64,000 bases of DNA from Cobetia amphilecti (GTDB taxonomy: Bacteria > Pseudomonadota > Gammaproteobacteria > Pseudomonadales > Halomonadaceae). Positions 16,901 through 24,171 of this stretch are shown piece after piece. The notes beneath the pieces were generated by a model. The model was not told the origin of the DNA. It worked only from the letters and a program-made list of their open reading frames with translations, and searched no databases. The stretch lies in NCBI RefSeq assembly GCF_030010415.1, contig NZ_JASCSA010000002.1; one strand, written 5' to 3'. Each line of letters starts with the position of its first letter. Positions within the stretch are counted from its first letter, which is position 1. The translations under genes and the position numbers were made by a program.

Positions 16901-18246
16901 GTGGCCGTGCCACGCGGATCGAGAGACTCGAGCACATTGCCCAGCTCGCCGAGCGCCAGCACATTGCGCCAGCGCGCCACCTTCTCCAGATCGAAACTGC
17001 TGGTGACCAGCGACACGCTGCCCTCGGCGAGATCCCCCGACAGCGAAATACGCTCGGGCAGACTGGCAAGCGCCGCGGAGACTTCTGGCGATGACGCCGC
17101 TTGCGGCGCCTGGTCGTCACTGTCAGCCGCCGGGGCGTCATCGAGTTGCGTGGCGCCGACCGAGATCTGATTGAGCCAGGCCTGCCAGCGATCACTGCCC
17201 GCCAGGTCGCGCAGCCACTGGCCACGCGCATGAATGTCCTTGAGCGCCAGCTGGGCGCCATGGTGATCCAGCGTCAGGCGATTGAGATCGAGACGCAGAC
17301 GAGCATCTTCCAGTCGCGCATCACGCCAGCGCGCCCACAGCGTCGCGTTGCCATCGGCGTCGCGCAGCATCAGGCTGTCGCGCTCGCCCATCAGACGCCC
17401 GACACTCGCCAGCGCACCGGCGTCCAGCTCCACCTGCAGCTGGGCCGAGTAGTCGGCGAGGCCGTCGTCTCCCGGCAGCACCTCCAGCACGGCGCTGACA
17501 CCGGCCTGAGGCGATTCCCCGACCCGCAACTGGCCTTCCAGATGCGCGCGATCGCCTTCTCCCGACAGCAACAGCTCGGCGGCATTCAGGTTGAGGGTAT
17601 CGTTGCGACCATGCAGCACCAGACGCACGTCCTCGAGCCGCACACGCTGACGCGCCAAAAGCGCCAGCCCCTGCTCCGTCTGCGCAAGGCTCATCTGTCC
17701 TTCGGGTTCGAGCGCTTCGGGAGGACGCGGCGGCCCCGGCCAACCCCAGCTGCCATCTTTGCGCTGGTACAGGTGCACGATGACGCCGGTGGCGGTGGCG
17801 CGATCAAAGACAGGCGCCAGATGGCGCAGGGAGGAAAGCACATCGAGACGGGTTTCCAGATGCGACACGCTCAACAGCGGCGCCGCCTGCATCTCGTTGG
17901 GTCGAAATAGGTTCAGCCCCGACAGCTTGATGGCCGGATCAAGGTGATCCATGCGGCCCTCAAGCGATGACATCCCCACATTGGAATGGGTCTGGGTGGC
18001 AATGAAGTCACTGATGGACTCACTGCGCGAATCCAGCGTGGTCAACCACCAGCGCAGGCCCCCGATCAGGATGGCCAGCAACGCCAGCAGCACCGCGAGC
18101 GCCATCAGCAGCCCGCGCGCCCAGCGCCGCCCACGCGAGGGTGGCGCTGGCGTCACAGCTGACGAAGACGGGGCGTCTTCGACGCCCTCCTGCGCCGCCT
18201 CTTGCGAGGTAGAACGTGCCGCCTCTGGTGAGGTAGAACGGGTCAC
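13993..18246 (-). CDS. yhdP: YhdP, AsmA-like phospholipid transport protein
   Basis: Very large inner-membrane-anchored periplasmic protein; in E. coli YhdP with TamB and YdbH carries phospholipids to the outer membrane. The 1417 residues start with a Ser/Ala-rich cytoplasmic leader (1-40), one membrane helix at about 44-66, then a long repeat-built beta-rich periplasmic region with the DUF3971 part and an AsmA-like C-terminal domain. Start is GTG, supported by GGAGA 8 nt upstream. E. coli YhdP has 1266 residues; acidic linkers here add length. The end overlaps tldD by 4 bp. Confidence 0.93.
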   Translation of the reverse strand: MTRSTSPEAARSTSQEAAQEGVEDAPSSSAVTPAPPSRGRRWARGLLMALAVLLALLAILIGGLRWWLTTLDSRSESISDFIATQTHSNVGMSSLEGRMDHLDPAIKLSGLNLFRPNEMQAAPLLSVSHLETRLDVLSSLRHLAPVFDRATATGVIVHLYQRKDGSWGWPGPPRPPEALEPEGQMSLAQTEQGLALLARQRVRLEDVRLVLHGRNDTLNLNAAELLLSGEGDRAHLEGQLRVGESPQAGVSAVLEVLPGDDGLADYSAQLQVELDAGALASVGRLMGERDSLMLRDADGNATLWARWRDARLEDARLRLDLNRLTLDHHGAQLALKDIHARGQWLRDLAGSDRWQAWLNQISVGATQLDDAPAADSDDQAPQAASSPEVSAALASLPERISLSGDLAEGSVSLVTSSFDLEKVARWRNVLALGELGNVLESLDPRGTATGLSLSLAGIGLDAPLTMKLALGLTGAEVEPWQGAPGLGPLAAWVTAQSLDDGGIASRIAFRGDPGMRFHFPEVFGDGWQLEAADGVVEVKVDDSGSSVSGHDLHIQRAGADVTGGFGLQIPAQDHDRFQLDLEMRDVNARSIPLASWLPMKVLDPALSEWLTRDVAGQVPEGSLHLTQVWDDDNGENGYGPGDSMDLELAIEDGRLGYAEGWPALEGVKGNLALHDNTLSATVAAARSQPATALGSAAPLAVRQADVDMQDNTLKIQGDVTGSVEALFDLLSHAPLEDTAALIAEWQGKGSVDATMDIRVPLEDAEQTRITAAGKVGDRQAATLAFPGPGIEVDDIRGPLEFVHAPSRPEGRREQLTGNLSGKLFGGAVKAALNIGQADSSSKGAITFDGKAPLAPVLSWLGAPEHLIGDAAENTRAALQDGETPRALGGEFNYQARLMLPDDGASLALSSDLKGVAINLPAPFGKTREEAAPLAVDIGLAEGGGDVRLDNRARARWKGGNTRDDGSTVPMTGQLWLERWPSDPQWPAQTGWDIAWRTPTLAPELWKPWAGALSGESGVSGEGSASSEGSDAEQSDPLRALSRLRVATDCLMIQSRCTGPMTLEAAPRQSSQQQGLGLAATLDGQLASGELVWQSGAARPLILDLDTLNLDALWPADAEQEAQTASAPSNFTEAIDVGIEPTPYPAELADLPAGSLRLAHLIWRDQQLGPISADWTADSQQLVVLPLSITLGKITAVGNITWEDAGANSLTRARLSADGSDLGGLLERLSQPRGIEADRARAEVKLAWPGAPQDFALSRSNGRVEIKLDDGRFLNLGSTSARLLGLVNVDNLLRRLSLDFSDVTDKGTAFDKVRGAATLFDGRLESDGPLRIEAPSTTVTLNGQVDLLRGTLDQRMAITVPVSQNLPLAAVLAGAPAVGGALFVADKIFGRFIDKVTQIHYRVSGPWGDPNITLESAE

Positions 18247-18326
18247 TGGTGGTTCTCCGAACAGGACAGTCTCACGATGTGGATAACGCGACTCCCGGCT
18301 TCATCGCAGGCGCGGCGGCTGACAGA

Positions 18327-19790
18327 TCACATGAGCACAATATCGTACTGCTCCTGGGTGTAATGCGCCTCGACCTGGAAGCGGATGGTCTTGCCGATGA
18401 AGCTCTCGAGGTCCGCCACGGCCGCGGATTCCTCGTCCAGCAGGCGATCGACCACGTTCTGTGAGGCCAGCACCATGTAGGTATCCGGGCTGTAGGCGCG
18501 CTCTTCGCGCATGATCTCGCGGAAGATCTCGTAGCAGACCGTCTCCGGTGTCTTGAGGGTGCCGCGCCCCTGACAGGTCGGGCAGGCCTCGCACAGCACC
18601 TGCTCCAGACTCTCGCGCGTGCGCTTGCGCGTCAGCTGCACCAGGCCCAGCTCGGTCACGCCGGTCATCTTGTTCTTGGCATGATCACGCTCCAGCGACT
18701 TCTCGAGCACGCGCAGCACCTGGCGCTGGTGCTCGGTCTCTTCCATGTCGATGAAGTCGATGATGATGATGCCGCCGAGATTGCGCAGCCGCAGCTGGCG
18801 CGCGATGGCGGTCGCCGCCTCGAGATTGGTCTTGAAGATGGTCTCTTCGAGGTTGCGATGACCGACAAAACCACCGGTGTTGACGTCGATGGTGGTCATC
18901 GCCTCGGTCTGGTCGATCACCAGATAGCCGCCACTCTTGAGCTGCACCTTGCGGCCCATCGCCTTGTGCAGCTCATCCTCGACACTGAACAGATCGAAGA
19001 TCGGCCGCTCGCCGGGGTAATACTCGATGCGCCCTTCCATGTCCGGCATGAACTCGCTGGCGAATTCCTTGAGCCGGATGAAGTTCTCGCGCGAGTCGAT
19101 GCGCACGCGCTCGATCTCGTCACGCATCACGTCGCGCAGCGTGCGCATGAACAGCGGAAGATCATCATAGATCACGCTGGGCACGGCGGCGGTCAGGCGA
19201 CGCTCGCTGACCTTGCGCCACAGGCGCAGCAGGAAGTGCATGTCCTGCTTGAGCTCGGCCTCGCTGATGCCTTCGGCCGCCGTGCGCAGAATGAAGCCGC
19301 CGGGGGCTTCCGGGTCCAGCGCCGTCAGGCACTGCTCGGTGAGCTCCTTGAGTCGGTCACGCTCGGCATCGCTCTCGATGCGCTGCGACACGCCGGTATG
19401 CGGTGAGTCCGGCATGTAGACCAGATAGCGTGACGGCACCGACAGATGCGTGGTCAGCCGGGCGCCCTTGGTGCCGATGGGGTCCTTGGTGACCTGCACC
19501 ACCAGTGGCTGGCCTTCGCTGAGCAGCTCACGGATCGAGAGCTGCTCATCATGCGGCGTGTGCGCCGGCATGACTTCCTGGGCATGGATGAAGGCGGCCC
19601 GTTCGAGACCGATGTCAATGAAGGCCGCCTGCATGCCGGGCAACACTCTCACCACCTTGCCACGGTAGATGTTGCCGACGATGCCGCGTCGCCCGCTGCG
19701 TTCGATGAAGGCTTCCTGCAGGACACCGTTCTCGACCACCGCCACGCGGGTCTCCATCGGTGTCAGGTTGATCAATACCTCGCCGCTCAT
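18327..19790 (-). CDS. rng: Ribonuclease G
   Basis: Single-strand endoribonuclease for 16S rRNA 5' maturation and some mRNA decay. The 487 residues contain an S1 RNA-binding domain (about 38-120), the RNase E/G catalytic domain with magnesium-binding D302 (TIDVNTGG) and D345 (IIIIDFIDM), and the zinc-link cysteines C400, C403 and C406. Length equals E. coli RNase G (489). AAGGA lies 8 nt before the ATG. It is downstream of maf and upstream of yhdP. Confidence 0.97.
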   Translation of the reverse strand: MSGEVLINLTPMETRVAVVENGVLQEAFIERSGRRGIVGNIYRGKVVRVLPGMQAAFIDIGLERAAFIHAQEVMPAHTPHDEQLSIRELLSEGQPLVVQVTKDPIGTKGARLTTHLSVPSRYLVYMPDSPHTGVSQRIESDAERDRLKELTEQCLTALDPEAPGGFILRTAAEGISEAELKQDMHFLLRLWRKVSERRLTAAVPSVIYDDLPLFMRTLRDVMRDEIERVRIDSRENFIRLKEFASEFMPDMEGRIEYYPGERPIFDLFSVEDELHKAMGRKVQLKSGGYLVIDQTEAMTTIDVNTGGFVGHRNLEETIFKTNLEAATAIARQLRLRNLGGIIIIDFIDMEETEHQRQVLRVLEKSLERDHAKNKMTGVTELGLVQLTRKRTRESLEQVLCEACPTCQGRGTLKTPETVCYEIFREIMREERAYSPDTYMVLASQNVVDRLLDEESAAVADLESFIGKTIRFQVEAHYTQEQYDIVLM

Positions 19791-19821
19791 AGCGCAAGTC
19801 CTTGTAAAGTCGTTGCTTGCG

Positions 19822-19830
19822 ATTATGACA
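19822..19830 (-). promoter_or_regulatory. Extended -10 promoter for rng
   Basis: On the minus strand TGTCATAAT matches the extended -10 form TGnTATAAT with one mismatch; the -35 region is poor. The start would give a leader of about 25 nt. It lets rng-yhdP-tldD be transcribed apart from maf. Confidence 0.45.
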
Positions 19831-19975
19831 TAGCAAGGGAGCCCCCGGCTGTGATCTATCGACTAAGGATTCCCTGCAACGGGTATTTTGTGCCACGCAC
19901 GCAAGCCATCGTCCTTCACGATGCCGCTGGAGTGCTGTCTCGACACCCGACTGACGCAGTGCAGAACATCGCCCG

Positions 19976-20638
19976 TCAGAGCGGTTGCCACGGCTGAACG
20001 CCCGCCTTGCTCAACATCTGTGCGGTCTCATGCAGCGGCAGTCCGACCACGGCGCTGTAACTGCCCTCGAGATGACTGACGAAGACAGCGCCAAACCCCT
20101 GGATGGCGTAACCACCCGCCTTGTCAGCCGGCTCACCGGTCGCCCAGTAGCGCGCGGCCTCCTCTGGGGTGATGGTGCGGAAAGTCACGCGGCTCTCGAC
20201 CAGCTCGCTCGCGCAGCGCATGTCGCGCCCGGCGTCGCCATGACACAGCGCCACGCCACTGAGCACCTGATGGCTGCGCCCCGACAGGCTGAGCAGCATC
20301 TCGCGCGCATCGGCCTCATCGCGCGGCTTGCCGAGAATGCGTCCATCCAGTGCCAGCGCGGTATCCGCGCCGAGCACTCGCCTCGCCGTCTGGCCTGCCG
20401 TCCGCTGCGCCAGAGCCGCGAAACCGGCCTGCGCCTTCTCCCGCGCCAGACGCAGCACATAATGCTCCGGCGACTCATTGGCCTGCGGTGTCTCATCGAT
20501 ATCCACCGGCGCCACCTCACATTGGATGCCGATACTGGCGAGCAGGGCACGACGACGCGGCGACCCCGAGGCCAGAATCAATTCCGCTTGAGCAATGCCC
20601 TGTTCATCAGCGCCCTGTTGAGCAATGCCCTGAGACAT
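19976..20638 (-). CDS. maf: Maf-type nucleotide pyrophosphatase (YceF/YhdE family)
   Basis: Hydrolyses non-canonical or dispensable nucleoside triphosphates such as dTTP, UTP or methylated forms to monophosphates. The conserved part starts LILASGSPRRRALLASIG and includes GADTALALDGRILGKP and the YAIQGFGAVFV segment, whose pattern best fits the dTTP/UTP (YhdE) group. The 220-residue start at ATG 20638 was chosen because further in-frame upstream sequence crosses the mreD terminator and a tandem repeat; about 16 residues before LILAS look non-conserved. It follows mreBCD as in E. coli. Confidence 0.93.
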   Translation of the reverse strand: MSQGIAQQGADEQGIAQAELILASGSPRRRALLASIGIQCEVAPVDIDETPQANESPEHYVLRLAREKAQAGFAALAQRTAGQTARRVLGADTALALDGRILGKPRDEADAREMLLSLSGRSHQVLSGVALCHGDAGRDMRCASELVESRVTFRTITPEEAARYWATGEPADKAGGYAIQGFGAVFVSHLEGSYSAVVGLPLHETAQMLSKAGVQPWQPL

Positions 20639-20717
20639 CACTTTGCGCTGCCCCGCGACGTCAGAGTTCGCAAAGAGTGAGGAAGTGGGGCTTTCGGTGT
20701 CAGGTGTGGATGGCCTG

Positions 20718-20762
20718 GAAGTGGATGACCTTGAACTGGATGACTTTGAACTGGATGACATG
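20718..20762 (+). repeat. Three 15-bp tandem repeats between mreD and maf
   Basis: Units GAAGTGGATGACCTT (20718-20732), GAACTGGATGACTTT (20733-20747) and GAACTGGATGACATG (20748-20762). In a plus-strand frame (TTG 20643 to TAG 20846, 67 codons) they encode E-[VL]-D-D-x repeats followed by a basic tail, opposite the direction of the neighbouring genes. Whether that frame is translated is unknown; no ribosome site is seen. Confidence 0.75.
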
Positions 20763-20801
20763 GAAGACCTCGTGAAGAGAAACATGGCTGACAAGTACCA
20801 G

Positions 20802-20824
20802 AAAGCCGCCCGTAGGCGGCTTTT
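20802..20824 (-). terminator. Terminator after mreD
   Basis: AAAGCCGCC-TACG-GGCGGCTTT (minus strand) is a perfect 9-bp stem with a tetraloop, flanked by T-rich sequence on both strands. It ends mreBCD before maf. Confidence 0.7.
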
Positions 20825-20863
20825 GGAAGCTGACAAGAAGCGCTAGCGACGTGCCAGTGGCAC

Positions 20864-21346
20864 TCAGGCCGCGACCCGCCGACGCAGCATCTGCAGCAGG
20901 GTATAGAGCCACGGCCACAATGCGCCACCGATGACCGCCGAGAGCAGGAACGACAGGCTGACGGGGCCGGCACCGAACAGACTGCGCAGCCATTGATCCA
21001 GCAACTGCGCGATGCCCAGCACCACGATCACCAGCAACGCCTGCTGCAGCAGTGAATAGGCGCGAATGCGCTGATAGAGCAGCACGCCCATGAAGGCCGT
21101 CAACGACAGCACCAGGGCGTTGTGCCCCAGCGGTGCGCCCTGCAGGACATCCAGCGCCAGCCCGAACAGGAAGCCGTGGAAGACTCCGACACTCTGCGGC
21201 GAGACGATGCACCAGTAGACCAGCATCAGGCCCAGCCACTGGGGCCGCCAGATCAGCCATACATCCGGCAATGGCATGACCTGCAGACACAGCGCCAGCA
21301 GCAGCGAGAACCAGCACAGCAAGGTGGTCTGGGGACGAAAGGCCAT
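20864..21346 (-). CDS. mreD: Rod-shape-determining protein MreD
   Basis: Small inner-membrane member of the elongasome. The 160 residues form about five hydrophobic helices spanning nearly the whole length, with the family-typical segment FLFGLALDVLQGAPLGHNAL. Its ATG shares one base with the mreC stop (TGATG), indicating coupling. A terminator follows. Confidence 0.95.
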   Translation of the reverse strand: MAFRPQTTLLCWFSLLLALCLQVMPLPDVWLIWRPQWLGLMLVYWCIVSPQSVGVFHGFLFGLALDVLQGAPLGHNALVLSLTAFMGVLLYQRIRAYSLLQQALLVIVVLGIAQLLDQWLRSLFGAGPVSLSFLLSAVIGGALWPWLYTLLQMLRRRVAA

Positions 21347-22323
21347 CAGTTGTTCTCCCCGGCAGCATCGGTGGGTGCCTGAGCGTCTGCCGCATCCTCG
21401 GCGGAGCCTTGCGCAGCGTCGTCACCCTCGGGTCTGGGCGCCGCCAGGTTGTCACGCGGCAACTCATCGAGGCTGTCATCGACATACAGGTTGTCGGTGT
21501 CCACCGGCGGCGGCATCTGGATCAGGAAGTTGCGCGAACGCTCCAGCTGCGCGATGGGCTCGGCACTCACGCGGGCAAACGGCTTGCCGGGATCATGATA
21601 GACCTCGGTGACACGTGCCACCGGCAAGCCGCGCGGAAAGCGCAGCGCCAGCCCGGAAGTCACCAGCAGGTCACCGACACGAATATCGGCGGTGTCCGGC
21701 ACATGCAGCACATCGACCTGGTCGATCTTGCCGCTGCCCTGGGCGATGAAGCGCAGGCCATTGCGATTGATCTCCACCGGCACGGCGTGGCTGGCATCAC
21801 TGATCATCAGCACGCGACTGTTGTAGGCCGAGGTGGAGATGACCTGCCCGACGAGGCCATAGGCATCGAGTACCGGCAAGCCGATGCGCACGCCATCCTG
21901 CTCGCCGCGGTCCACCACCATGCGGTGGGAAAACGGGTCAGCATCGAGGGTCAGCAACTGGGAGGTGATATAGGGGATATCGCTACGCTGCCCGGCATTG
22001 AGCAATTCGCGCAGGCGCGTATTCTCGGAGGTCAGGCTCGCCATGCGTTGCACACGGCTGGACAGATTGAGCAGCTGTTCGCGCAGCGCGCGATTCTCGT
22101 CGGCCAGCTCCTGCTGATCGGCAAACACCAGCGCGCCCCAGCTGATGCCTTCCGTCGGCAAGCTGACGACCCACTGCACGGGCGATACCAGCGTCGCCAT
22201 GCTGGCGCGCACATCGACCATCCAGCTGAAGCGATCTTCGGCAAACATCAGCGCGAGTGACAGCACCGCGCACAACAGCATGCGGTAGCCGGGCACGGGG
22301 CCACGCGTGAACAGGGGTTTGAT
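21346..22323 (-). CDS. mreC: Rod-shape-determining protein MreC (apparent AUC start)
   Basis: Periplasmic scaffold linking MreB to the cell-wall elongation enzymes PBP2 and RodA. After a short cytoplasmic start (KPLFTRGPVPGYR) there is a membrane helix at about 15-32, a coiled coil (about 65-100) and the paired beta-barrel MreC domains to about 270, then an acidic Ala-rich tail. Family members such as E. coli MreC begin MKPIFSRGP; the matching first codon here is ATC (22323-22321), preceded by GGAGGAAG at ideal spacing. A GTG at 22362 in frame has no ribosome site. I therefore place the start at the ATC; the GTG start would add 13 residues. Confidence 0.92.
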   Translation of the reverse strand: MKPLFTRGPVPGYRMLLCAVLSLALMFAEDRFSWMVDVRASMATLVSPVQWVVSLPTEGISWGALVFADQQELADENRALREQLLNLSSRVQRMASLTSENTRLRELLNAGQRSDIPYITSQLLTLDADPFSHRMVVDRGEQDGVRIGLPVLDAYGLVGQVISTSAYNSRVLMISDASHAVPVEINRNGLRFIAQGSGKIDQVDVLHVPDTADIRVGDLLVTSGLALRFPRGLPVARVTEVYHDPGKPFARVSAEPIAQLERSRNFLIQMPPPVDTDNLYVDDSLDELPRDNLAAPRPEGDDAAQGSAEDAADAQAPTDAAGENN

Positions 22324-22327
22324 AGCA

Positions 22328-22335
22328 CTTCCTCC
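22328..22335 (-). promoter_or_regulatory. Ribosome site that decides the mreC start
   Basis: GGAGGAAG on the minus strand; GGAGG ends 7 nt before the in-frame ATC that aligns with the normal MreC first residue. No ATG, GTG or TTG in the mreC frame lies at workable spacing. Confidence 0.65.
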
Positions 22336-22387
22336 GACAGGCCGGGACCAGCCGTACAGCACACAGCATGCCCGGCCCCGGACGAGG

Positions 22388-23425
22388 TCAATCGCTCGAC
22401 AGCAGCTCGAAGGTGTGCTGATCGATCATTTCCAGCGCCTTGCCACCGCCACGCGCCACGCAGGTCAGCGGGTCTTCGGCGATGATCACCGGCAGGCCCG
22501 TCTCTTCCGCGATCAGCTTGTCGATGTCACGCAGCAGCGCACCACCACCGGTCAGCACCAGGCCGCGCTCGGCGATGTCGGAGGCCAGCTCCGGCGGCGA
22601 CTGCTCGAGCGCGCTCTTGACCACCGAGACGATGGCCGCCAGCGGTTCCTGCAGTGCATCGAGGATCTCGTGGGAGTTGAGCGTGAAGGAACGCGGAATG
22701 CCCTCGGCCAGGTTGCGGCCGCGCACGTCGATCTCGCGCAGCTCGCCACCCGGGTAGGCACAACCGATCTCTTCCTTGATGCGCTCGGCCGTCGCCTCAC
22801 CGATCAGGCTGCCGTAATGGCGACGCACATAGGAGGTGATGGCTTCGTCGAAGCGGTCACCGCCGATACGCACGGATTCGGAATAGACCACGCCGTTGAG
22901 CGAGATGATGGCGATTTCAGTGGTACCACCACCGATATCGACCACCATGGAGCCCATCGCCTCTTCCACCGGCAGACCCGCACCGATCGCGGCAGCCATC
23001 GGCTCCTCGATCAGGTAGACCTCACGCGCGCCGGCCCCTTCGGCCGATTCCTTGATGGCGCGACGCTCGACCTGGGTCGACATGCACGGCACACACACCA
23101 GCACACGAGGGCTGGGTGTCAGGAAGGTGCTCTGATGCACCTTGCGGATGAAATGCTGGAGCATCTGTTCGGTAACGGTGAAGTCGGCGATGACGCCGTC
23201 CTTCATCGGACGGATGGCCGTGATATTGCCGGGGGTACGCCCCAGCATGCGCTTGGCATCGGCACCGACGGCCGCCACACTGCGGGCATTCCCGGACTGG
23301 CGAATGGCCACGACTGAGGGCTCGTCGAGCACGATACCGCGACCGCGCACATAAATAAGCGTGTTGGCAGTACCCAGATCGATCGACAGATCGCTCGAGA
23401 ACAGCCCACGTAAACGTTTAAACAT
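22388..23425 (-). CDS. mreB: Rod-shape-determining protein MreB
   Basis: Bacterial actin that forms membrane-attached filaments guiding side-wall synthesis. The 345 residues show the actin-fold nucleotide motifs: SIDLGTANTLIYV (phosphate 1), VVDIGGGTTEIAII (phosphate 2) and LTGGGALLRDID (adenosine). Length matches E. coli MreB (347). It is the first gene of the mreBCD set and diverges from gatC. Confidence 0.98.
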   Translation of the reverse strand: MFKRLRGLFSSDLSIDLGTANTLIYVRGRGIVLDEPSVVAIRQSGNARSVAAVGADAKRMLGRTPGNITAIRPMKDGVIADFTVTEQMLQHFIRKVHQSTFLTPSPRVLVCVPCMSTQVERRAIKESAEGAGAREVYLIEEPMAAAIGAGLPVEEAMGSMVVDIGGGTTEIAIISLNGVVYSESVRIGGDRFDEAITSYVRRHYGSLIGEATAERIKEEIGCAYPGGELREIDVRGRNLAEGIPRSFTLNSHEILDALQEPLAAIVSVVKSALEQSPPELASDIAERGLVLTGGGALLRDIDKLIAEETGLPVIIAEDPLTCVARGGGKALEMIDQHTFELLSSD

Positions 23426-23753
23426 GGAAGTTGATCACCTAGTCCAGACCGGAACCCTGTGCAGACGCGAACGGTACCATTGCCACCCCATGGCGGCAAG
23501 CTGACACGCCTGCCAGAGCGACGCAGATGTGGTACATTTCACGCCGAATCACACTGTAACGGCGCATTCGGCGATAGATTGCTCCATCGCTGCAAAGCGC
23601 GCTGTTTTACAGGGTAACGGGCATCGGGTTTGCCGGGACACCACAATTTTCGAATTCGGCCTTTCGCGTACCTTACGCCAGCCGATTCCGCGTGGTCGTC
23701 TCCGACTCCTGCCGTCACCTCAAGCCTCTCGAAGCCAAGACAGGGAAACTTCA
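23426..23753. other. Divergent mreB-gatC control region
   Basis: This 328-bp gap must hold promoters for mreBCD (minus) and gatCAB (plus). I did not find a convincing -35/-10 pair on either strand and no hairpin or repeat stands out. Confidence 0.4.
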
Positions 23754-24041
23754 ATGGCCCTTGAACATTCAGATGTGCTGCGTGCCGCTCACCTCGCACG
23801 CCTGGGTCTTGCCTCGCAGGATGCCGAAGCCTACGTCGAGGATCTCGACCGGATTCTCGCCATGGTCGACCAGCTGCAACAGGTCGATACCGACGGCGTC
23901 GCACCGCTGGCACACCCGCTGGAAGCCACGCAACGCCTGCGCGCGGACGAAGTCACCGAATCGAATCAGCGCGAGCGTTTTCAGCAGGTGGCCCCGGCCA
24001 CAGAGCAGGGTCTGTATCTGGTTCCGCGCGTCGTCGAGTGA
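23754..24041 (+). CDS. gatC: Asp/Glu-tRNA amidotransferase subunit C
   Basis: Small linker subunit that wraps GatA and GatB. The ATG at 23754 follows AGGGA at 7 nt, and MALEHSDVLRAAHLARLGL is the typical GatC start; the long in-frame sequence upstream is noncoding. 95 residues, the usual length. With GatA and GatB it converts Glu-tRNA(Gln) to Gln-tRNA(Gln) and, where needed, Asp-tRNA(Asn) to Asn-tRNA(Asn). Confidence 0.95.
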   Translation: MALEHSDVLRAAHLARLGLASQDAEAYVEDLDRILAMVDQLQQVDTDGVAPLAHPLEATQRLRADEVTESNQRERFQQVAPATEQGLYLVPRVVE

Positions 24042-24171
24042 TCTCGCCTGGCAGGTCGCTCACGCATCGTGACCGGCTGCCATCGGATACCACGTCACGC
24101 GGCACGCCCCGTCCGCCCCGGAATTTCTGCGGACGATGCCCGGCGCATCGTCTGCACTGATGGAATCGAAC

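Noticed and set aside
19976..20836. 286-residue form of Maf
   Set aside because: The extra N-terminal 66 residues would be read through the mreD terminator and a tandem repeat, are Ser-rich and are not found in the family.
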